Positions 31,500-43,778 of a DNA stretch of 64,000 nucleotides are shown here, piece after piece. Position 1 is the first letter of the stretch. Every line of letters begins with the position of its first letter. A program made the translations under genes and the position numbers. The DNA comes from Phaseolus vulgaris (taxonomy: Eukaryota; Streptophyta; Magnoliopsida; Fabales; Fabaceae), in assembly GCF_000499845.2 (NCBI RefSeq), contig NC_023751.2, positions 7,901,835 through 7,965,834 of the forward strand. The letters run 5' to 3'. The notes below the pieces were generated by a model, which was not told where the DNA came from, did not search any database, and was given only the letters and a program-made list of their open reading frames with translations.

Positions 31500-32400
31500 T
31501 AACATATTTTGTATGCTTGTGAAAAATTAAGTTGTTGTCACTCATGCAACTATGTTAGTTGAATAGTTATTAGAATGATGACAAGATATTTAACTTAGTG
31601 ATAAACAATATATTGTTTATTTATCTTCCAAGATATAAGAGAGTCTCTTAATAAAATACAAAAATATATAGTAAACTTATGATCAATAAGTCCACTAACA
31701 TAATTAATATTAGAATAAACACACAACTCTAAGGAAAAATAATGAAAGAAAGTGAATACCCTCAAAGATATCTAAAAATGTGGAGAACAACTTTCCAATG
31801 CAAAGTAATTGAAGAAATAATAAATTGACTCACAACATGCATAACATAAGCAATATTACAACATGTAATGTTGAGATATACTAAATTGCTAATAATAGTA
31901 CAATAATATAGAATGAACAAATAAATGACACTATTATATTTTGTCTTTAATTAAATAAGAGTGTCAATATATACGGTATAAGAAAGAGTTTGTACTAGAA
32001 TAGTGACAATATACTTAGATTGAGATAGAAGATAAAATTTAAAAGAATATATAACAAAATTATCGAAAATAGTTGAATCCTTCATTTCAAATTATTTTGT
32101 CAAGTGCAATCTTAACTCTATAATCTCATACACATAATATCTAACTATTATCACGCCATCAACATATAAAAAAAGAATGACCATGTGAAATAAAACTAAA
32201 CAAAATCCAAAAAATGCAATAAAACTTCTTAAACCAAAAATTTATAGATATTGTATGAGAACACAAGAATATCCTTTAACTTACCCACCTCATTTCGATT
32301 GTGAGAAACACCAAAAGATAATGATAAAAAAAATCAAATAACCTATAAATTACTAGCTAAAAAGCTCATTGAAGAAACTTGTATGTTAAAAGTTAAAAGC
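31500..32400 (-). mobile_element. Decayed Ty1/copia reverse transcriptase-RNase H relic
   Basis: Reading the minus strand with stops and shifts gives successive copia pol landmarks in the right order. LYVDGVIIV (for YVDDM) is at about 32165-32200. Then come LVYLNITCCNIAYVMHVVSQF and HWKVVLHIFRYL at about 31780-31890, and LLRDSLISWKINKQ at about 31610-31660. An LTWLHE-like end lies near 31540. Aspartates of the RT active site are substituted and several stops are present, so it is inactive and old. No LTRs were identified. Confidence 0.75.
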
Positions 32401-32489
32401 CCATAAACTACTTTAGTATTAAAATCTATTTGTACATATTTTTTAAAATTATATATATATATATGCCTTTTAATATTTGATAAACTATT

Positions 32490-33000
32490 TACTTATTTTT
32501 TTTCAAAAGTTTTAAAATATCTGTATAATATTTCATAGCTTATAAAGCATTACTATTCTATTTCTAAACCTTTTTTATTTTATTTTCCATGTTCTATAAA
32601 CTATTTTTATACCTTTTATACTGTTGAAAACATTTTTTATACTTTTTTTTCTCAAAATATGTGTACACCTTCTCGTATAGTTTTAAACTAGTTGTATACT
32701 TTTTTTTACTAGATTTAAACTATTTTATGTTTTTTCTATACTTTTCAAACTAGTTGTACGTATACTTCATATTTTTTAATTCGAATTTTTTTAAATTTTG
32801 TTTGTTTTTTTTCATATTTCTAAACTATTTAAACTTTTATAACTTTCTAAATTAATTTTATGCTTTTTCATTTTTAAACTTTTATAGCTTTTCATATTTT
32901 GCAAATCTTTTAATACCTTTCCATATTTTTTAATCTACTTTTTACTACACCTTCTTCCTTTTTTAAAACACTTTTTGTATACCTTGTTAAATATTACATT
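32490..33000. repeat. T-rich low-complexity tract with recurring TTTTAAACTA / TATACTTTT words
   Basis: Over about 500 bp the plus strand is strongly T-rich. It repeats degenerate words such as TTTTAAACTAGTTGTATAC and TTTATACTTTTTT at irregular spacing. This looks like an eroded satellite or low-complexity expansion. No coding signal. Confidence 0.45.
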
Positions 33001-33920
33001 TTTTAAATACAGATAATAGGCTAGTTATTGGAAATTGAATAGTGGTTTAACTATAACATATCTTATACAAGGATTTATAAGCATAGAATATGTCCTCAGA
33101 TCCTAAATCATACCAGTCAAATATTATTTATATTGTTTTTTGTTAAGTTTTAAAAGGTTGAAGTGTAAATAAAAATGTATTAAAGTATGACTCTTATCAA
33201 ATGCTTGTAAGAAATAAATTGTTTTACTTGTTAGCTTAACTTAAATTAGGTTTAATAAAGAATGTCACTAATAAAATGAATAATTAAAAACACATACATG
33301 TCACATTATTATTATTATCTATGTCATCTCTAACAATATTTAAAATTTTGGAGAACTCAAAATTTAAAATAGAATTTTAGAAAATCAAAATATAATTTAA
33401 TATATATATATATATTTAAATAAATTAAAGAGAAATTTTTGAAGGAGTAAGACCACTTTTACCCATTAAAAGATCTGTGATTGTATTTAGTTAACATGTT
33501 AACAAGTGTCTCACTATAACACCAACAAACTTATATGTATTATATTAATATCAATTATTTTTCTACAGTTATATTTAAAATGAAAATTGACCATATATTA
33601 TTATATAAAAGAATATAATAAATTAATATATTATTAATATTTTCTCTACGACCATATTTATTTAATGGTACAATGAATTAATATAATTAAAACGGAAATA
33701 AAATTATAGCTTTCATTTTCTGACGAGTTTAAAGTTTGATTATAATAATTATTCTTCTTTTTTTGAGGAATAATAAAAAATAATTAGAAGTGTGAAGTGC
33801 TTTTTTGTTGGGAGTAATAAAGTAATATGAAAAAGAGGTAAAGAAATATATTGAAGGCACACCGCAGAGTGGGAGAGGAGTGTGTTACAGTTGCAAAACC
33901 CTGAAATCTGAAGTTCAGCA

Positions 33921-36244
33921 ATGGTTTTCACAGCTACGCTGTATTCAAGCTTCACTTCAGCACCCTCTTCCTCCTCTCGATACGCGCTCTCTGCAACTCA
34001 ATCCTACTGCGCATTTCCGCCACGCAGAATCGCCACGCCGAGAATGGGACCGTCTCCGGCCAAGGCCCAGGCCCAGGCCCAGGCCAAGGAGGCCAAGCTC
34101 TGGGGAGGGAGGTTCAAGGAGGGCGTAACAGACGCCGTGGAGAGGTTCACGGAGTCGATCTCCTTCGACAAGCAGCTCTACAAGCAAGACATAAAGGGGA
34201 GCAGAGCGCATGCGTCAATGCTCGCTCACCAGGTCAGTTACAAAATAAGCGATCACTCTTCCAATTCAACGTTCAACAAAACACTCACTGTTCTTTGTTT
34301 AGGGTTTGATAAGCGAGAGCGACAGAGACTCCATTATTGAAGGTTTGGAGGAAATAGAGAGGCGCATTGAGAATGGAGAGTTCAATTGGAGAGCTGACAG
34401 AGAGGACGTGCACATGAACATCGAGGCTGCGCTCACCGACATCATTGGTGAGCCTGCGAAGAAGCTCCACACCGCTCGGAGTAGAAACGATCAGGTTTTG
34501 ACTGACTTTCGCCTCTGGTGCCGCGACGCCATCGACGGGATCCTCGTGAGCATGAAGCAGCTTCAGGTGTCATTGCTGACCCTGGCTTTGACGAACGAGG
34601 GTCTCATTGTTCCTGGTTACACTCACTTGCAGCGCGCGCAGCCCGTTTTGCTGCAGCATCTTCTCTTGGCTTATGTTGAGGAGGTTTGATCGTAGTTTAG
34701 GCCTTGTTTGTTTACTGCTTTGGAAAAGTGGGTTTCTATTCTCTTATATTTGTTTGTCCACTGAGCATATTTGAACATTTGAAGGTGTTTGTATCCTGAG
34801 CACTTAGGATTAGATTAAATAGAGGAAGAAGAGGATGGGAAAAATCTCCTGGCTGTTTCTGTTTTTTTATATTTAGTACGTGTTTGTTTCAGAAATGATT
34901 TTTATGACTTGATAGATTTTAGATGAGAAATTGATGTTGAGTAGTGTGGAGTTTCTTTAGAAAACAGTGTTGTTGATCCAATGTATGTGTTTCGCCAACT
35001 TTAAAATATCTCGTGTTAATAATAGGAGAGGAGAGGGATTTTAACAAATGAATGGTGTTGTTATATTTATGTCAGCACTGTCTATGTGAAGTGTTTTGTT
35101 CTTTGTTTTTTTAAAATTGGATTACCAGCCATCAGGCTTTTATTTTCTGGTTAAACTCTGCTGGAAAATGTGTTTAACATTGTAATTGTTGAAAATGTAT
35201 GTTCTATCAAATTTATTCAATTAATTAAGGAGGTGATCTATATTTGGATATAGTTTTAGAACTATTATTTATTTTGCAGATTGAGCGTGATGCTGGGCGT
35301 TTGGTAGATTGTAGAGCTAGGATGAACTTCTGCCCCTTAGGGGCTTGTGCCTTGGCTGGTACAGGTCTTCCCATAGACCGATTCATGACTTCAGAAGCTT
35401 TAGGATTTACAGCTCCTTTAAGGAACAGGTATTTCACTTCATTTTATTTTTTGTGAAGTCAATCTATGTAATTAACCTACCATCTGATTGGTGTCAAGTT
35501 TTATATACATCTCTTTACGTGCTATGCTAACTGATTTTGTATTATGTTAAATAGTATAGATGCAGTTTCGGACCGAGATTTTGTACTGGAGTTTCTTTCT
35601 GCTAATGCCATCACAGCTGTGCATCTTTCTCGGCTTGGTGAGGAGTGGGTACTGTGGGCTTCGGAGGAATTTGGATTTATCACACCAAGCGACTCTGTTT
35701 CAACTGGAAGTAGTATTATGCCTCAGAAAAAGAATCCAGATCCAATGGAACTTGTTCGCGGGAAGTCTGCCAGAGTCATAGGGGACCTGGTTACTCTTCT
35801 CACATTGTGCAAAGGTCTTCCTCATGCTTACAACCGTGATTTGCAGGTAGCTAAAATGTAAAAACAAAGTGTAGTGTAACTTTTCTTGAATTGCATGTTT
35901 TCTTTCATGGTGTGTTCCTCAGTTCATTTGTTTTATTTCTGCATTGTTTTGTCTGAGATACACTAAAAAAAAGTTCCTTTGTGGAAGTAGGAAGACAAAG
36001 AACCAGTATTTGACAGCGTTAAAACTATATTGGGGATGCTTGAGGTATCAGCAGAATTTGCTCTCAATATTACCTTCAACCGGGAAAGAATACAAAAGGC
36101 ATTACCTGCTGGTCATCTTGATGCAACCACACTTGCCGATTATCTTGTTAATAAGGTCAGTCCCATTTATTGGTTTGCCTTATCTGAGTTAACTATCTGT
36201 CTGCTATAAAAAATGTGACTGAAAACAAGATAATCCATCTGGTG

Positions 36245-36299
<55 letters not shown>

Positions 36300-37000
36300 C
36301 CAATGTGCATGTCACTGTCCAAGTTTGGGTTTGAACTCATCTCTATTCCCCCATCCTAAGGTCCTGTGCTTCAACAGAAAACAGAATCAAGCACACTCCC
36401 CCATCCCCATCCCCAAAATCCAATTGAATGAAGGAAATAAATGTTTACAAATTTTACATCTTATCATGTTTCAAATACTAATTTAATAAACTACTTTGTG
36501 AAATGCTTCTCATGTCTTTATTACATGCTCCCCTGTTAGCAGTCTATACAGTTTTCAGAATTAGATGTCTAAACAACGAGGGCTATTTTTGTGTGTATGT
36601 CTCTATATATTCTGTTGCAAGTCATCGTGCATCTGTACCATGGCTGCTTGCTTTAATGTTCAACTTCAAATTTTTAAATGAAGACTTATCTTATCTCCTC
36701 TATTTGTTATGCAAGCCTCATTCTTTATTTTTCTTTCACATTACATTTCAGGGTGTGCCATTCAGAACATCTCATGATATCGCTGGAAAATCTGTTGCTT
36801 TATGTACATCGAAGAACTGCCAACTGCTGGATTTAAGTCTTGATGAGCTAAGAAGTATAAATCCAGTCTTTGAAGAGGACGTGTATGATTTTCTTGGAGT
36901 AGAAAATGCGATCCAGAAATTTGTCTCTTACGGCTCCACCGGGTCAGCATGTGTTGCCAGCCAAATTGACTATTGGATGAAAAAACTTGAAATGAAGTGA
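33921..37000 (+). CDS. ASL: Argininosuccinate lyase, chloroplast-targeted, 6 exons
   Basis: Last step of arginine synthesis: splits argininosuccinate into arginine and fumarate, in the plastid in plants. Exons: 33921-34232, 34303-34683, 35280-35428, 35555-35846, 35991-36155, 36752-37000; 1548 nt, 515 aa. Residues 1 to about 48 are Ser/Ala/Arg-rich and probably a transit peptide. KLWGGRF then opens the mature enzyme. Active-site blocks are intact: HTARSRNDQ (160-168), YTHLQRAQP (210-218, with the catalytic-region His) and the signature loop [12 protein letters not shown] (332-343). The C-terminus ends in the usual ALxGSTGS-like [14 protein letters not shown]. An imperfect Ala-Gln run encoded by GCCCAG repeats (about 34063-34085) lies at the transit-peptide junction. 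ATG 33921 is the first in frame and gives a normal length. A probable poly-A signal (AATAAA-like) lies near 37276. Confidence 0.96.
36247..36294. repeat. Long AT microsatellite in argininosuccinate lyase intron 5
   Basis: About 24 uninterrupted AT units inside the intron between exons 5 and 6. The longest simple repeat in the window and a likely polymorphic marker. Confidence 0.92.
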
Positions 37001-37987
37001 AGACTATCCTGATTGTCATGAAATTCTCATCTTGTCATGGAAAGCCAATCCCGAAAACTTGGAGTAATTACGGATGCCAAAGATCCTGCAACGCGTAATT
37101 CTGGAATCCGCCAAGATGATACTTTTGAGTATTTTGAATTGTGTTGGTGTTATATGCAAATTAGTCAGGGTTTCTGAATAGGTAGAAAACGCCACCCACA
37201 CATCTTGCAGTTTACATTACCACATGTTCGACTGTAATTTCAGCGTGATAAATGGTGTGGCTTTTAATTTAATGAAATAAAATCATCTTTAGCCACCAGA
37301 CGGCTAACGTTTATTTATGTGTTAGTATTTTCTTACTTTATATTTTTACCATATTTTATGAATTTTTAGAATTTAGCAATTAATATTATAAAAAAATTGA
37401 TCATTATCATCATATTAAAATTATTTGCTTGAACAGACGGCTAACCTTCAGTATGTTTTATAATTAAAGTTAAATAATCTCATAATTTTTAATTTTAGTT
37501 TATTTTGCAATTATTTGTGTCCAAACAATGTATATTTTCATATTTTGTCTTTACTTCTTGTTTCACTACTTTTTTCCTCTATTTCCCTTCTCAAGTGAAA
37601 CAAATTAATAATAATACAAACAGATTAACATACGAACCAAAACAAAAATATATTTCATGTAAAATGATTAAGCCTATAAAAAAAGATGTATACAAGTTAA
37701 TTAAGAAATCAGGGAGCACTTGGTTAGTAAACCAAATTAGGTACTTCCGACACTCACGCTTTCACACGATAGAAAAACAAACAATGAATGTTGTAAAGGG
37801 AAAACCTTAAAAAGGCGACCAACACTAATTGACTCCTTCAATTTTAATTTCGGTGAGATCTTTTACGAAACCACGTTATGGAGTTAATGAGATCCAAATT
37901 AAAGAACCTAACCGCACTCGTCAATTCAGCATTGGCAAGATTTTTCACAACGCTCTGGAAGAACAAATGAAAGTATACTTGCAGCTG
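37001..37987. other. Intergenic region between two convergent genes
   Basis: Should hold the 3' UTRs of the lyase (plus strand) and the kinesin-tail gene (minus strand). A 101-codon open frame at 37505-37810 has no recognisable domain and lies in AT-rich DNA. No gene assigned. Confidence 0.55.
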
Positions 37988-40900
37988 CTAGTAGCTTTCT
38001 TTCCCGACAACAGATTTGGCTTGTCGGGGTGGATTTCTTAAACGTCGAACTCCAACTGCATCAGTAATGGATGTGGCCAATTCATTTGACAGGCCAGAAT
38101 TATTGTCTTTAACTGGTTTTGCCATCTTTTCAAACCTTGTTGGATCATTTTCCCGAGTTTCAATTTTGTATGTTTCAGTACTGCTGCTATTTTCTGGAGA
38201 GGAAGATATTTGGTCCTTGGTGACTAGCTGAATTACTGGTTTTCGCGCTTTCTTTTTCTTTCCTTGCTGCTTCTGATTGTCCAATCCCACCTGCAATCAT
38301 ATTGTCCAATGGCTTAGTAAGCTAGTCGGAAATCTAAGGAAGGTCATCAAATTAGGTAATAAATGCAAAGAGCTTTAGATGTAGAGTACCATGGAGTTCT
38401 GAATGTCACGTAATGGCTTCTTTGTGGGCACCGGGTTATCCTGGCAACTAGCAGGTTTCAGAACAAGTGCACTCTGGAGTAGTTTAGCACATTCAGAAGC
38501 AATCATACTTCCATCTTCGTCCACAGAACATTCTGTGTTATTCGATTTTAGCGGTTCCTTTCCAGCTAATTGGTTTGATTCCCTATTTGTGCACTTAAAA
38601 CGTGTGCAGCCACAAGATGCTCCACAGCTCCCACCGCCGGATCGGCATTTACATTTATTAGTCTTGCACAACGACTTCTTACTGCATGAGCAACAGAGCC
38701 CCCCAGCTGTTCTCTCCGTCTTAACACTATTTTCACTTGCACTGCTCATTTCAGGTGTATCCATTTTTTTCTTGTCATTAGTCTCTTCAGAGAGATGAGA
38801 CAGAACCAGGTCCCCCTGATTAGATGTCGAGAGTGTAAGAAATTAACAGTGTATTTAATAATCTTTTAATAGAAATGTCCATACTAAATTGTTTGTTGTA
38901 ACTTTGCATCGTGTTATTCCTAGTACAGTTATAATTTGATGTCGATGACTCAACCTGTTTCTTATCCTTGACATCAAGCTTTTCCTTCCGCGATTGTAAT
39001 TCTCTAAGAAGACAATCAAGGCTGTTCATTTGCTCTTTCAGATCTTGGATGTCATGAACTTTCTCCAGGCTGTCACACTCTTCCTCCTGTAACTGAGACC
39101 TTGAAGTAACAAAAATTTGAAACAAAATATTAAATTAGTAAGGGGACTATATTGTAGAATTCAAGTCTTCAACGCTGCAAAAGAAAATTGAGTAACGGTT
39201 TTCACCCTAATTTTTCCTGCCTAAGCATCTCAATTTCTTCCCTCAGCTGTACAATTTCTCCAGCCATCCTGACAATGTCAAATTGTTAGAGTAGGAGCTC
39301 TTTATATGCATTTCACAAAAATTATACTGACATGAATACTCTTCCAAGCAAACTATGGTGCAACATAACCAAATTATACAATTTTGTTAACATCAATCCG
39401 AAATCCTTATATTTTGAATGCTCTTGAACAAAAAAGCTATTCAGTTCTATACTGTTCATGCAGACATGAAAAAACACCCAGTAAATACTAGCATACTCCG
39501 AAAAATGAGACATGAAAAAGATTGTTTTACAAATCATATAATCAGAAAACTAGTTCATTATTATATGGCTGACTCAAAAATAGGTAGTAGCAGCATAGAA
39601 TTAGGAATATTTATTATGGATGTTCCTCCTCAAACCTGAACTCACAAGGATTCGATGTTAGAAAAATGAACTAGATGGATACAATGTTTATCCCTAACTT
39701 ATTTAGACATTTCAAACCAAAAAATATGCTAACATTAGAGTCATATCATACTAAAGGAATGTAAAATCCGAAACACTTGTGCTAGCTTCCATATAGTTAA
39801 ATAAGTTTTTTCACTACTCAACTTCTGGAAGCTACTGTTGCTCACAGTTGTTGTTGTCATGTAAACATTGCTACCATATATATAGAAAAAGAAACATACA
39901 TAAACATACATGAATTATAGAAAAAGAAACATACATAAATACACACCATTACACTAGCTTTCAAAAAGTATTTAGTAATCAATTGTCAGGTTAGAAGTAC
40001 ATTTCATCCTTACTAAATTTAAATAAATACAAGTGAGAAAAGTTAATAAAATATGAAATGAGCAACAGAGTTGAACAGTTGAAAGACCTGCGAAAAAGGG
40101 CATAAGCAAAAAAACAAGAGAAGAGAGAAATGACACAGGACTTACTTTTCCATTTTGGATTCATATTGTGAACATAACTTGTGTAACTTAGTTGTGATAT
40201 CAAGTTCTTCTTCGGCATCCTGCACCAGCCACATTTTGATGATATTTTAGTATGTTGGGCTAACTAATAAATTAGACCACTGCTACTAAACAGTAATCAA
40301 ACCCATTCAATATACATTTTCAAAGGAAGAAACCACTGATTAAGTTCAAACAATAAAAAATAATATTCTGCAGTAGAGCATAAATGGTAACTTAAAGCAT
40401 CAAATCTATACAACAAATACGAAGGAGATAGAGGATGGACAAAATATTACTGGATAAAATCAACAAAACGGGTCACGAACCTTAATAATGGAGCAAATAA
40501 AGACATTATAATAAAGGATCTATTGTGAGCAAGATTCAGCCTAGGGAAATGTGTAGGAGGAAGTAAAATGTATTATATATGAACCATATAGCACTCAGTC
40601 AAATATATCATAGATAAGGACCCATAAACAAGTTTCAGGAAAACTAATAAAGTGCCTGCTGTAAGGATCTATGAGAAAGATTCAGCCAAAGTTGTAAGGA
40701 AATAAGTAGGGGTTGGTAACACATGTCATCACTCAGCAAAACTTATGAACCATACAGCCCTCATCAATAGCACCTATGAACTGGAATTTTCAATTGATTT
40801 AAAATTACCTGAATTTGTTCACCATTTCTACTTCTAGCACCTACATGAAAACCGGCAATAAAAGAGGGTATAAATGCGATGGGGCCAACACAAATAAAGT

Positions 40901-42388
40901 AAAAACGAAACAGGTATTCAGGTCTTCTAACCAGTTGATCTATGTGAAATAGCTTTTCGAGTTGCTATCATGTGTTTTAGAACTTTAGTAGCAGCAGAAG
41001 CTTCCTCTGTCTTCCGCTGTAATACCTGATAAAAAAAATGGAGAGAAGAGTGGTTACCGTAGCAGCGACCAAAACAAATAAAAGGACATAAAAGCAGTGA
41101 GGATAATACAAGAACCAACCATTTTAAGCCTCTCATTTGAATCCAGAAAACTTTGGATCTTGATTTCATTCCTCCTTCCGTCTTTCTTAAGCTAAGACAA
41201 AAATATTTCGTAAGATAAAAATGCTAACGGGAACGAAAATACTAAATACAACAGCTAGATCTGTGAACAATTGATATGTCAGCAAATATATACCCCATAA
41301 GTCAATTAAAAGAAAAAAAAACACCTATTTTTTTATCAATGAAATCGTAAATCATTCGAAATTTTGGACGCAAGAGAATGTAACTAAGTTCTGAATAGAT
41401 ACCTGAAGAATCTCTTTTTCAAGTAGAGCCTTGCATAATCTAAATTGCACAGACTCTAACTTTATCTTACATTGCAGTTGAACCTGTACGTAGACACAAG
41501 TTGATTTTATATGCAAAGCAAAGAGCGACGGATAAGAACTAAAGCAACAGTTCATAAAAGAACTCATCCACAAAAGAAATGACACCTTTTGAGCCTTCAA
41601 GCCTTGAATCTCAAATTGCAACTGCTTGGTTGATTCGTCGACCTTTTTCTTTTGAGTTGAAAACTGGGACCGAGTACCTAGTTTCATCTTCAATTCAGTA
41701 ACCTGAAACAGCAGGATATTGAAACAAACCACAAATCACAGCCACACCAACAAAAACAATTCCATTCCACCACACACAAACAAATAAAAACTTACCTGAT
41801 CTTCTAGCAAGTTCAACTTCTGAAGATACTCTTTCTTAAGCTTTTCAACTCCATTCTTCGACGAATCACTCCCCAGTTTTTGATGCCTTAGTTCAGCAAT
41901 CTCAATCTGCAAACAACACAGCACGCGAATAAGCAACAGTAACTTCCTCTCAACATCATAACAGGCAGCAGTAATAGCTTGTCAGATTCATTAAAATCTT
42001 CTCAGATCAACAATATAATCTGTACAAAAGTTGTCAAAAATCAATTGAACAATTAACTTCCTAAAACTCGAAATATTTCAACATTAGGAACACGCTTTCC
42101 ATTCCAGCGATAGATTATTACATTTCAAAATTGAAAACCATAAACCTATTCCGATACAAACGCAAACACTGATGCTAAACTCAATCAACTTAGTAAGAAC
42201 AAACATCTGATAACTCAGATCCTATAACAAGCAATTTTATCGGTACTAACGAGACGACGAACCTGATATGCTTCATTTTGTGCCTCGAGGTTACGAATCC
42301 TCTCCTCGTAGATTTGCTTTTCGTTCGGCTCAGAAGATGAGGCATGGACTGGACTCGTTTGATTGGATCGGCGACTTGTCTTCTTCAT
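37988..42388 (-). CDS. Motorless kinesin-4 (KIF4-like) tail protein, 12 exons
   Basis: Exons (minus strand): 42388-42263, 41906-41796, 41702-41586, 41483-41403, 41191-41120, 41025-40932, 40840-40809, 40219-40146, 39268-39206, 39099-38955, 38815-38390, 38290-37988; 1644 nt, 547 aa, all junctions in phase. Residues ~20-305 are coiled coil and match the distal stalk of plant KIN-4: LQFEIQGLKAQKVQLQ, LKKDGRRNE and MVLQRKTEEAS are family landmarks. Residues 346 to about 384 form the KIF4-type Cys-rich domain (CCSCSKKSLCKTNKCKC and CGASCGC), which in animal KIF4 binds an Fe-S cluster and partners. A basic tail follows. No motor domain is present: no P-loop GxxxxGKT appears in the model, and upstream DNA to 46.6 kb holds only a LINE and AT-rich sequence. 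ATG 42388 is the first Met of exon 1; an upstream GTG in the same frame is unlikely. Function unknown; it could act as a dominant partner or scaffold, or be a decaying gene. Confidence 0.82.
39884..39947. repeat. Short direct duplication in a kinesin-tail intron
   Basis: TATAGAAAAAGAAACATACA occurs twice about 34 bp apart within the intron between exons 8 and 9, with similar flanking ATAAA/ACATA sequence. Confidence 0.6.
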
Positions 42389-43740
42389 TATACTCTTTCG
42401 AAGTCGAAGGAAGTAATCTCGGAAAAGAGAAGAAAGGAAGAGCGAAAATGGAATGGCCACTGCCCAAATTGAAGCTCAAACTTCTCTTATGGTTGAAACT
42501 ACACATCTGCGACTACTAAAATTATAACGTTAACCTTGTCAAGTAAACAACCAATCGTCATGTGCCACGTAAACAAAACAATTGAAGATTTGCGGAGGGA
42601 AACCAAACCTGCTTGATTCAAATTTTCTTTGTCAAAAATTTGTGGTATTATTATTATTATCATCATTATTATTAATTATAACACTGTTTAAGATTAAATA
42701 TTATTATTAATAATAATATGCAGCAACTAAAATAAGTTATTTCAAATTCTAATATATATATCAAATTAACTAATTTACCAAATTAAAGTATTATAATAAA
42801 AGATTTTGAGCATAATAGTTTAAAAATTATATATATATATATATATATGGGAGTTTGGTAAATATGAGAGTATATAAGGATGGTAAGAATATGTATATAT
42901 TTGTTTTATTATGTTTCTACATTTGTTCTTATAGTCATTTCAGTATTTGTTTTTACTTTGTATACTATTCTCTTACTTATTACAATACTTAATACTTGTT
43001 ACCCATGATATTCATATCAATTTAAATTACTAAAATATTTTGATGGATAACCTATACAATTTATATTTTTTTTTTCACTTTTTGTGGTTTTATTCAAATG
43101 ATGTATTGTACACTTCAGAAAGCACGTAGATAATCCTCATTAAATCAACTAGTTCCATAAATTTACAATACACGATAAAAAATTTATCTCATTTTTTTAT
43201 TTGATATCATATTTTTTTATAAAAAAATATTTAATTAATAATTAATATTGTGGATATGAGTAAATCCATTGAGAATGAGGATTAACAAAAATGTGTATAC
43301 CTATTAAATATGGAGAAAGGCAAGATGATAAATTTTTACTTAAGAAATAAAAATGGTGATAGAAAAATCCGCAAAGATCTTGTTGTTATTTCTAAGCCAC
43401 TATTTGCATCCATACAAGTATTGTTCACTTAGATGAATTTGCAGATAAGTATGTTGTTAGTACCCAATGATGTGAATGTATTTGTGAAGACAAAAAGGTG
43501 GATAAAGTATGAAACTCCTTCCTCCTCGCACGTACATGAAGAAACGAGGAAAGAAAACTAGTTAAAAGATTGAGTATACATATATAAAAATCAATTTCTA
43601 TATAGATATATGACAAAATAATCGATTATCACTTTTATATAATTGATTATGTAATATTTTTTAAATAAATAATTATTTATAAATATATAAACTAAATTGT
43701 TTATATTATTAATTTAGAATATTATTATATAATATAATTG

Positions 43741-43778
<38 letters not shown>

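Larger units (their letters stand above)
30498..33920. other. AT-rich intergenic region with an antisense copia relic and a T-rich tract
   Basis: Contains the probable 5' leader and promoter of the NET2-like gene (30.5-30.8 kb), the degraded copia relic (31.5-32.4 kb) and a T-rich low-complexity tract (32.49-33.0 kb). The argininosuccinate lyase promoter lies at the right end. No other gene was seen. Confidence 0.6.

Noticed and set aside
36247..36294. AT run as a possible origin or regulatory element
   Set aside because: Simple intronic microsatellite; nothing beyond AT repetition.
37505..37810. 101-codon plus-strand open frame between convergent genes
   Set aside because: AT-rich, Lys/Phe-rich translation without domain; lies where 3' UTRs are expected.
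42389..42460. N-terminal extension of the kinesin-tail protein from a GTG at 42460
   Set aside because: Needs a non-ATG start; the ATG at 42388 gives a sensible stalk start. The extension stays open only by chance.
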